NCBI GenBank assembly: GCA_035532215.1
Contig: DATKRK010000280.1
Location: forward strand, 1-6,663
Length of the DNA stretch: 6,663 bases
Origin: JAICIG01 sp035532215
Lineage (GTDB): Bacteria; Planctomycetota; Planctomycetia; Pirellulales; JAICIG01
Direction: 5' to 3'
Position numbers and translations under genes: made by a program. Positions within the stretch are counted from its first letter, which is position 1. Each line of letters starts with the position of its first letter. Positions 5,481-6,663 of the stretch are shown in pieces. The notes under the pieces are model-generated. The model ran no database searches, had not been told where the DNA came from, and saw nothing but the letters and a program-made list of their open reading frames with translations.

Positions 5481-5508
5481 GCGTTGCCCCAGAGAACTGG
5501 GGCTTCGC
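5481..5508 (+). other. Hairpin abutting the second nested palindrome
   Basis: GCGTTGCCCCAG (5481-5492) pairs with CTGGGGCTTCGC (5497-5508) around an AGAA loop, with one TT/TT internal mismatch. It ends where the outer arm of the 142-bp element begins. It is 184 bp after the repeat-protein stop and lacks a U-tract, so terminator function is doubtful. The stretch 5298-5480 shows no gene. Confidence 0.45.
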
Positions 5509-5648
5509 CTAGCCCGGATTATTCATCAGCCCAGCTATTACTTGACAAAGCGCTCCATGCAAACCCGAAGCGCCAGCGAGGTAAGTGCTTTGCTCCGCCT
5601 CGCTTGCGCTTCGGGTTGGTGTGGGCTGATGAATAATCCCGGCTAGGC
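5507..5648. repeat. 142-bp nested-palindrome element, copy 2
   Basis: Outer arms of 27 bp (5507-5533 and 5622-5648, one mismatch; core CCCGGATTATTCATCAGCCC) enclose 20-bp inner arms (5562-5581 and 5598-5617, one mismatch). The orientation and asymmetry match copy 1, including the GCTAT...TTGACA.AGCGC stretch between the left arms. Against copy 1, the outer arms differ at three base pairs (C-G to T-A, G-C to A-T, A-T to G-C), each changed on both arms so that pairing is kept. This argues that the hairpin itself is selected or copied as a structure. Confidence 0.9.
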
Positions 5649-5660
5649 TCAGTCCTAGCC
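5641..5660 (+). promoter_or_regulatory. Alternative hairpin overlapping the element end, in the ABC gene leader
   Basis: GGCTAGG (5641-5647), loop CTCAGT, CCTAGCC (5654-5660) is a perfect 7-bp stem. GGCTAGG is also the end of the right outer arm, which can pair instead with CCTAGCC at 5508-5514. The two pairings exclude each other, 50-70 bases before the ABC start. A switch role is inference. Confidence 0.4.
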
Positions 5661-5712
5661 ACGCGTCGAATCCAGCTTGAAGAGACTCTAGATTCAGGAA
5701 CATGGTGCGCCG

Positions 5713-6387
5713 GTGGCGGACTTGATCGTCGACGAAATTACGAAAGAATTCCCCACGCGAGGCGAGCCATTAGTCGTGTTGCGCGGCTGTTCCTTCGAAC
5801 TCTCGCCGGGCGAGAACCTGGCGATCTTGGGACCCAGCGGCTCGGGCAAGAGTACGCTGCTGCAGATCGTCGGCACGCTCGACCGGCCCACCTCGGGCCA
5901 GGTCACTCTCGACGGCCAGGCGCCGTTTCAACTGAACGAGCCGCGACTGGCCGCCTTCCGCAACCAGCGGATCGGCTTCGTATTCCAGGACCACCATCTG
6001 CTGCCGCAGTGCTCGGTGCTCGAAAACGTGTTGATCCCGACGATCGCCGGCGGCCGGTCGACGCCGGAAGATCTCGAGCGCGCCCAGATGCTGCTCGACC
6101 GCGTGGGCCTGGCGCCGCGCAGCGATCATCGGCCGGCCGAGCTCTCCGGCGGCGAGCGCCAGCGAGCGGCAATCGCCCGAGCCTTGATTCGCCGGCCGGC
6201 CTTGGTGCTGGCCGACGAGCCGACCGGGAACCTCGACCGCACCACGGCCGCCGCGATCGGCGAGCTGCTGTTGGAACTGCAGGGCTTGGAACAAACAATG
6301 CTCGTCGTCGTCACCCACAGCCTCGAACTCGCCGGCCGTTTCTCCCGCCGCGTCGAATTGGACGAAGGGCGGCTGAAAGCGGTCTGA
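5713..6387 (+). CDS. ABC transporter ATP-binding protein, LolD/MacB-like
   Basis: This 224-residue stand-alone nucleotide-binding subunit hydrolyses ATP on the cytoplasmic face to drive a membrane partner. All motifs are intact: Walker A GPSGSGKST (40-48), Q-loop FQDHHLLP (91-98), signature LSGGERQR (144-151), Walker B LVLADEP (164-170) with catalytic E169, D-loop TGNLD (171-175) and switch H202. FQ..LLP, ADEPTGNLD and the overall size place it in the LolD/MacB/FtsE-like group, whose permeases handle lipoproteins, macrolides or peptides. No permease lies in the window: upstream is a repeat element and the 276 bases downstream show none, so the partner may lie beyond the window end or elsewhere. 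The start is GTG. An ATG at 5702 has AGGA upstream but opens only a seven-codon frame that overlaps the GTG, so the start is not certain. Confidence 0.92.
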   Translation: MADLIVDEITKEFPTRGEPLVVLRGCSFELSPGENLAILGPSGSGKSTLLQIVGTLDRPTSGQVTLDGQAPFQLNEPRLAAFRNQRIGFVFQDHHLLPQCSVLENVLIPTIAGGRSTPEDLERAQMLLDRVGLAPRSDHRPAELSGGERQRAAIARALIRRPALVLADEPTGNLDRTTAAAIGELLLELQGLEQTMLVVVTHSLELAGRFSRRVELDEGRLKAV

Positions 6388-6415
6388 CGTTTTCGGGAAG
6401 CGAATCCAGGCGAGC

Positions 6416-6433
6416 CGGAGGCGTCAGCCTCCG
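6416..6433 (+). terminator. Hairpin downstream of the ABC ATPase gene
   Basis: CGGAGGC-GTCA-GCCTCCG is a perfect 7-bp stem 28 bases after the stop codon. There is no U-tract, so it may be a dispersed small palindrome or an RNA-end-protecting hairpin rather than a classical terminator. Confidence 0.4.
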
Positions 6434-6483
6434 TGTCAGCCCGAGGTCGGCGATGTGTCGCGAACTAAATCGCTATGAACCAG

Positions 6484-6505
6484 CGGGCTCGGCGCCCTCG
6501 CCCGG
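6484..6505. repeat. Solitary degenerate REP-like copy
   Basis: GGCGCCCTCGCCCG (6491-6504) matches 14 consecutive bases of the REP-like palindrome in the opposite orientation to the arrays at 1-253 and 822-980. The left arm is altered (CGGGCTC). It may be a decayed single copy. The remainder of 6434-6663 shows no gene, apart from GGGGCCG followed by T7 near 6611-6624 (terminator-like, weak). Confidence 0.35.
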
Positions 6506-6663
6506 CAAACGGCGCCACGAAGACCGGGGGGCTAACGCCAATACCGTTCAATTAGTCAAAACGACGGACTGCATAAAGGTTTTCGTCGGCGGACGGGGGC
6601 CGCGATGCTGGGGCCGTTTTTTTGGCCACTTCGAGACTTTTTGTTTGATGACGCGCGGGTTGA

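Noticed and set aside
5546..5592. Possible extra pairing between the spacer CAAAGCGCT and the loop AGTGCTTTG in copy 2
   Set aside because: The matching positions in copy 1 do not pair, so this is not supported by conservation.

Overview
The window is GC-rich and looks like a planctomycete chromosome, probably of the Pirellulales. This is inferred from gene style (a secreted EF-hand protein with a Lys/Ala-rich tail, GTG starts, long repeat-filled intergenic gaps) and from two nested-hairpin repeats whose chance translations (NPKRKRG, TRSASE) I associate with that group. No rRNA, tRNA, CRISPR array or phage gene was recognised. The organism call is inference.

Layout. Bases 1-980 hold a REP/RAYT-type module. 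A minus-strand HUH transposase of the REP-associated (IS200-like) family sits between two arrays of a 20-bp palindrome, with seven copies on its left and four on its right. The right array runs into the 3' end of a minus-strand PLP-dependent enzyme of the D-cysteine desulfhydrase type (959-2011). The last codons and stop of that gene appear to be repeat-derived. Bases 2209-2350 and 5507-5648 are two copies, in the same orientation, of a 142-bp nested palindrome. They bracket a 3.2-kb segment with a macro-domain protein (2411-2959, +), a secreted three-EF-hand protein (3028-3699, -), a 570-bp gap, and an unrecognised 342-residue protein (4269-5297, +) built from four 75-residue repeats. The second palindrome is followed by a LolD/MacB-type ABC transporter ATPase (5713-6387, +) and a hairpin-containing tail.

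How the parts relate. The transposase and palindrome arrays probably form one mobile or domesticated unit: the transposase is the likely maker or binder of the repeats. The two 142-bp elements each lie about 60 bp upstream of a start codon (macro domain and ABC ATPase), so they may fold in those leaders. The remaining genes show no common pathway and read as single-gene units. The least explained gene is the four-repeat protein. The best-supported non-coding signal is the 142-bp element, whose two copies differ by changes that preserve pairing in both arms.
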